Assembly: GCF_900156505.1 (NCBI RefSeq)
Contig: NZ_FTPR01000002.1
Coordinates: 310,001-374,000, forward strand
Source: Yoonia rosea
GTDB taxonomy: Bacteria > Pseudomonadota > Alphaproteobacteria > Rhodobacterales > Rhodobacteraceae
Reading direction: 5' to 3'
DNA: 64,000 nt
Part shown: piece after piece, positions 61,006 through 64,000 of the stretch
Position numbering within the stretch: position 1 is the first letter of the stretch
How the letters are laid out: every line of letters starts with the position of its first letter
Translations under genes and position numbers: made by a program
Notes under the pieces: generated by a model
Told to the model about the DNA's origin: nothing
Database searches by the model: none
What the model saw: only the letters and a program-made list of their open reading frames with translations

Positions 61006-61448
61006 TGTCAGATACCGCACATAATCTTGCCGTGTCCCTGTTCAGCGAAATTCTCGCTGTGGATCAGTTGGCGCGGGCAAATGTGGCGCGGGTCTTGCCC
61101 AAAGGGATGGAGCTTTCACATTTTTCGGTTCTGAACCATCTGGCGAATGCAGGTGTTGAACGGACGCCTGCGCAACTGGCCAAGACGTTCCACCTGACCC
61201 GCGGGGCGATGACGAATACCCTTCAAAAACTTGAATGGGCGGGGTGGGTGCATGTCCGTCCTGATTGGGATGATGCACGGCGCAAGATGGTGGCGATCAG
61301 CCCTTCGGGTCAGGCTGCCCGTGACGCGGCACTGGCCGCTATCGCGCCTGTAATTGCCGATGTCGTGACCAAAGTGGGTGAAGACAAAGCCAAAGCCGTT
61401 CTGCCCGTTCTGCGGGAAATGCGATTGAAGCTGGGCCAAGTCGAATAG
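61005..61448 (+). CDS. MarR-family transcriptional regulator
   Basis: A 147-residue winged-helix protein of the MarR family. Helices 2-4 include GMELSHFSVLNHLANAG and TPAQLAKTFHLTRGAMTNTL, followed by LQKLEWAGWVHVRPDWDDAR (the wing), the whole being flanked by dimerisation helices. The ligand and target genes are unknown. It may regulate its own comF-grxC-amidase operon. A 14-bp palindrome follows the stop. Confidence 0.88.
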   Translation: MSDTAHNLAVSLFSEILAVDQLARANVARVLPKGMELSHFSVLNHLANAGVERTPAQLAKTFHLTRGAMTNTLQKLEWAGWVHVRPDWDDARRKMVAISPSGQAARDAALAAIAPVIADVVTKVGEDKAKAVLPVLREMRLKLGQVE

Positions 61449-61462
61449 CGTGGCGCCACGCG
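61449..61462. repeat. Perfect 14-bp palindrome between convergent genes
   Basis: GCGTGGCGCCACGC fills the 15-bp junction between the MarR gene and the convergent UDP-glucuronate decarboxylase gene. It has no loop and no T-run, so it could be a simple hairpin end or chance. Confidence 0.4.
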
Positions 61463-61463
61463 T

Positions 61464-62432
61464 CTAGAGGATGTCCCTCAGAACCGGCTCTTCCAGATCA
61501 AGAAGTGACAAGAGACCTGCCCTTAATGAGACTTTCGGTGCCCACCCCAAGACGCTTTCAGCCTTTTTGATATCAGGCCGGCGGCGCTGAGGGTCGTCGA
61601 TTGGCCGACCCTCAAAGACGATATCATTCCCATCCCCAAACAGGGTCACAATCTCTTGTGCGATCTCAAAAATCGTATTCTCAACAGGGTTCCCAATGTT
61701 GAAAATCTCGCCCCGCGCAGCAGCAACTTCGCCGAGACGCAGCAACCCGTCAATGGTATCACTGACATGACAAAAGCTGCGGGTCTGTGTGCCGTCGCCG
61801 TGGATTGTCAGCGCCTTTCCGGATTTCGCCTGCGCTACGAAATTAGGGATCGCGCGCCCGTCCGACACCGTCATACCAGGCCCGTAAGTGTTAAAGATGC
61901 GGGCAATGCGAATATCGGCGCCCAAAGTGCGGACAGCGTCCATCAAAAGTGTCTCTGCGGCCCGCTTGCTTTCGTCATAGCAGGCGCGCGGTCCAACCGG
62001 GTTCACATGGCCCCAGTCAGTTTCCTTTTGCGGATGTGAAAGTGGGTCGCCGTAGACTTCGCTTGTCGAGGCCTGCACAAGTGTCGCATTGCAGGCCTGC
62101 GCATGGTCAAAGAGCTGCAGCGTCCCGAGGATATTGGTTTTCCAAGTTCGTATCGGATCACTTTGATAGTGCACGGGCGATGCGGGACTGGCCAGATTGT
62201 AGATGATATCGACCTGTGGAAGTGTCGTGGGCTGCGAAATATCGCCGGTCAGCACCGTTAAATTGGTTTGGTCCAGTGTTTTGAGTGGCCCTTCCTGCCC
62301 AGTGGAAAAGTCATCCAAGACATAAACCTTGCTGCCTGCCTCCAAAATTGCCCGCACCAGATGGCGCCCGATAAATCCTGCGCCCCCGGCAACAAGGACG
62401 GTTTTATTGCGCCAGAAAGTCACGCGCGGCAC
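61464..62432 (-). CDS. UDP-glucuronate decarboxylase (UDP-xylose synthase)-type protein
   Basis: A 322-residue short-chain dehydrogenase-fold enzyme. The Rossmann motif is VLVAGGAGFIGRHLVRAILE, NLASPASPVHYQSDPIRTWK is the hallmark of UDP-xylose synthases, and the catalytic Tyr-Lys pair lies in GPRACYDESKRAAETLLMDA. The start is GTG 62432, overlapping the GT90 gene by 13 bp. UDP-xylose formation from UDP-glucuronate is the expected reaction; other UDP-sugar epimerases of the same fold lack the SPASPVHY block. The GT90 neighbour could use the product. Confidence 0.87.
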   Translation of the reverse strand: MPRVTFWRNKTVLVAGGAGFIGRHLVRAILEAGSKVYVLDDFSTGQEGPLKTLDQTNLTVLTGDISQPTTLPQVDIIYNLASPASPVHYQSDPIRTWKTNILGTLQLFDHAQACNATLVQASTSEVYGDPLSHPQKETDWGHVNPVGPRACYDESKRAAETLLMDAVRTLGADIRIARIFNTYGPGMTVSDGRAIPNFVAQAKSGKALTIHGDGTQTRSFCHVSDTIDGLLRLGEVAAARGEIFNIGNPVENTIFEIAQEIVTLFGDGNDIVFEGRPIDDPQRRRPDIKKAESVLGWAPKVSLRAGLLSLLDLEEPVLRDIL

Positions 62433-63484
62433 TCGCGTTCTTCGATGGCACGCACCGCATAAACTGTTTCACTTTCAAAGGTCAGATCTTTGGCTAGGAT
62501 TTGGCCCTGTCTTGCGATGTCGCGCGCCTCGGCTGGATGCGATTTGACCCAGTCGATCCTTTCACGCAGGTCCGAAAGGTCGGCGCTGATCGGCACGAAA
62601 TGCACCCACGGGATCAGCCGGTCATAGTACCATTGCTTATACCCAAATGGGCTTGCGACCTTGAGCACACAGCAACCCAGTTTCAACCGCTGCAAAAGGT
62701 TGCACCACGCGTTCGTAAAGCCGTCAATATCAATCGCGTACTTCATGGCGCCCCAGTTGTGGGTGGGTATGAAATCGCCAAGAAACCCTGCATTCTTGAG
62801 GACCGCATAGTCATGCGCCTCGGGCATGACCACAAAGCGAAAATCCACGTCGAGAGCCTTGCACTTATGGGCCATATGCAAGCGTTGCATGATCCCCGGC
62901 AAAATAACCGTTTCAGGGTCGACACTCCAATGGCCTGTGCCATTGACGGCCCCCCGCCAGACAATGTCGTCTGACCGATCGTCCCATGACAGGCTGTTGT
63001 TTGCTGCAAATATATCGGTTTCAGCATAGCCGCGCTGCGCGAAGAAATGTGCGTCGGGCAGCAGGACATGCTGATCTGACACGCTTGAAAATCTGTAGTC
63101 CGCGATACTGGCAAGATTGCCATCAGCTGCGTTCACGGTGATCTGGCGCACATCATCAGACGTCTGTTGGAACCAAAAGATATAAGGCGCAATCTTGTTT
63201 CGCGTCTCAAAGACATATTCCCATTCGCAATCGGTGCGGACAAGCGCGACAATGCTGCCTTGTTCCTTGCGCAGGATCACATCTGTTGCAGGCTGCTGTT
63301 CCTGAGACTGGACAATCTTGTAGGCAAGGGGTTCGACACCTGCCTGTCGCACGACCTTGTTGTTCATGTGTGTAATGGCGCGCGCACGCTTGTCACTCAC
63401 ACTGGGTTTACCGAAAAACAGGTTTCTGAACAGTTTTGTGTAAAAGCGCACGACGCGGCGGGTGATCTTTTTGGGTCCTATCAA
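62420..63484 (-). CDS. GT90 (CAP10-like) glycosyltransferase
   Basis: A 354-residue protein of the GT90 family, whose eukaryotic members are O-glucosyl- or xylosyltransferases and which includes cryptococcal CAP10 and a xylosyltransferase. DDIVWRGAVNGTGHWS, FRFVVMPEAHDYAVL and MKYAIDIDGFTNAWCNLLQR then CVLKVASPFGYKQWYYDRLI are the family blocks. A basic N-terminus (KKITRRVVRFYTKLFRNLFF) has no clear signal. Translation begins at TTG 63484, directly after an upstream stop. Linked to the UDP-xylose-type gene by a 13-bp overlap, so xylosylation of a surface glycan is a fair guess. Confidence 0.8.
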   Translation of the reverse strand: MIGPKKITRRVVRFYTKLFRNLFFGKPSVSDKRARAITHMNNKVVRQAGVEPLAYKIVQSQEQQPATDVILRKEQGSIVALVRTDCEWEYVFETRNKIAPYIFWFQQTSDDVRQITVNAADGNLASIADYRFSSVSDQHVLLPDAHFFAQRGYAETDIFAANNSLSWDDRSDDIVWRGAVNGTGHWSVDPETVILPGIMQRLHMAHKCKALDVDFRFVVMPEAHDYAVLKNAGFLGDFIPTHNWGAMKYAIDIDGFTNAWCNLLQRLKLGCCVLKVASPFGYKQWYYDRLIPWVHFVPISADLSDLRERIDWVKSHPAEARDIARQGQILAKDLTFESETVYAVRAIEERECRA

Positions 63485-63511
63485 GTCTCTTCACTCATGC
63501 GTTTGCGTCGC

Positions 63512-63544
63512 AGAGTTGACTGGCCTTGAAAGCAGATCAACTCT
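63512..63544. repeat. Inverted repeat upstream of the GT90 gene
   Basis: AGAGTTGA (63512-63519) and TCAACTCT (63537-63544) are perfect complements separated by 17 bp, about 28 bp before the GT90 start codon on the minus strand. The spacing suits a dimeric regulator or a leader hairpin. Confidence 0.45.
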
Positions 63545-63572
63545 ACGCGGAACTTAAGGTTCTTTACGCTGG

Positions 63573-63812
63573 CTACGCAACCGGCTTTGTTGCGGCCGTC
63601 ACATAGTTGACTGACAGGTCACGGTCCGAGATGGACCATGTGAATTTTGCAAAATTACCACGAAACCTTTGCGATCAACGGGCGTCATGCCGGCCTTCTC
63701 CAGAAAATCGAACAGGTCATCCGGCGTGATGAATTTGTTCCATTCATGCGTGCCCTTTGGCAGCCAGCGCATCACGTATTTCGCACCGACAATCGCCATC
63801 GAGATTTCTCAT
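63573..63812 (-). pseudogene. ubiG: Decayed 3' fragment of ubiG
   Basis: Read on the minus strand from about 63799, [19 protein letters not shown] and then [17 protein letters not shown] followed by DRKGFVV match the C-terminal part of UbiG, the ubiquinone O-methyltransferase (E. coli ends in a similar GAEYILRMVPKGTHD stretch). The frame then runs off, but a different frame continues with [16 protein letters not shown] and a stop at 63573-63575. One base deletion or two insertions near 63660 would explain it. Upstream of 63800 the match is lost, so the remaining two-thirds of the gene, including the SAM-binding part, is missing. A working ubiG must exist elsewhere. Confidence 0.7.
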
Positions 63813-63899
63813 TCGGCGCTCTCGACTTGAGAAAGTTTTCAGGTCATCAACGAAACGAAGTTCAGGTAGACACTGTTATCAATTCTTGGAGGACAAAGG
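63813..63899. other. Short gap with a ribosome binding site
   Basis: An 87-bp stretch between the ubiG remnant and the last gene. GGAGGACAAAGG directly precedes the ATG at 63900. I see no other signal. Confidence 0.5.
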
Positions 63900-64000
63900 A
63901 TGGAGCGCGCGAACTTACCGTTCGGTGTTTTTTTGCGGTTGCCGCATCCACTTAAGTTTCGGGCTGTCGCATTCGCGATATTTGGATGCTTGCTTTTTCT
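63900..64000 (+). CDS. 5' end of a membrane or exported protein, cut by the window edge
   Basis: ATG 63900 opens a frame that is still open at the window end, 33 codons plus two bases. It begins MERANLPFGVFLRLPHPLKF and continues into a hydrophobic run (RAVAFAIFGCLLF), consistent with an N-terminal membrane anchor after a basic start. GGAGG at 63888-63892 sits eight to nine bases upstream, a good ribosome binding site. Only the start is visible, so no family can be named; the neighbouring sugar genes make a polysaccharide-export or chain-length protein possible but unproven. Confidence 0.6.
   Translation, partial: MERANLPFGVFLRLPHPLKFRAVAFAIFGCLLF

Noticed and set aside
1-64000. CRISPR arrays, tRNA, rRNA, insertion sequences or prophage
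   Set aside because: No regularly spaced repeats, cloverleaf, rRNA blocks, transposase or phage structural genes were recognised while reading either strand.

Overview
The window looks like a chromosomal, origin-proximal segment from an alphaproteobacterium of the Rhodobacteraceae (Roseobacter group). The main grounds are the redox kinase RegB, the alphaproteobacterial AddAB nuclease-helicase, and two conserved neighbourhoods meeting head to head: maf-aroE-coaE-dnaQ / secB-fxsA-tim44-mltA-smr on the left, and hemJ-rho-mnmE-mnmG-rsmG-parA-parB on the right. No species is assigned. No rRNA, tRNA, CRISPR array, insertion sequence or prophage was recognised. Genes are densely packed, with many 1-18 bp overlaps. 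All calls come from reading the sequence; no database search or alignment was run.

Layout. 0.2-12 kb, all on +: regB; a PAS protein that is probably DivL without its kinase module; tsaE; amgK-murU (cell-wall sugar recycling); addB-addA (double-strand break repair); trxA. 12-17 kb: a capsule-type glycosyltransferase-like gene opposite hslV, a DUF2157 membrane protein and hslU, then an MFS transporter. 17-23.4 kb: smr, mltA and tim44 on -, fxsA and secB on +, dnaQ-coaE-aroE-maf on -. 23.4-23.8 kb: an AT-rich, gene-free 405 bp gap carrying a perfect DnaA box, proposed as oriC. 23.8-31 kb: hemJ, rho, mnmE, mnmG, rsmG, parA, parB, with two perfect 16-bp parS sites lying inside mnmG and rsmG.

31-38 kb: hemW-rdgB-rph (-), hrcA-grpE (+), mutS (-). 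38-43 kb: maeB, a PfkB sugar kinase, and a class IV aminotransferase next to a sulfotransferase-like gene, a pair that plants carry as one fused protein. 43-45 kb: an unlisted 44-residue basic protein gene with an ideal Shine-Dalgarno and a strong terminator, then argG and a Nudix gene. 45-53 kb, all on +: hslO, a CoA-pyrophosphatase-type Nudix gene, cca, a LysE exporter, two paired ABC exporters and a TrmA-type RNA methyltransferase. 53-57 kb: two L,D-transpeptidase-type genes flanking a CAP-domain lipoprotein, then a Ser/Thr kinase. 57-61 kb: DUF6522, hemH, a BioC/NDUFAF5-like methyltransferase, comF, grxC, a nitrilase-family amidase and a MarR regulator. 61-64 kb: a UDP-glucuronate decarboxylase-type gene with a GT90 glycosyltransferase, a decayed fragment of ubiG, and the start of a gene that leaves the window.

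How the parts fit: most of the window is housekeeping for replication and segregation (oriC candidate, parABS, dnaQ, mutS, addAB), protein quality control (hslVU, hrcA-grpE, hslO, secB), cell-wall turnover (amgK-murU, mltA, L,D-transpeptidases) and haem synthesis (hemJ, hemH, hemW). The less ordinary parts are the kinase-less DivL candidate, the aminotransferase/sulfotransferase pair, the 44-residue gene, and the 61-64 kb surface-sugar region with its gene remnant.
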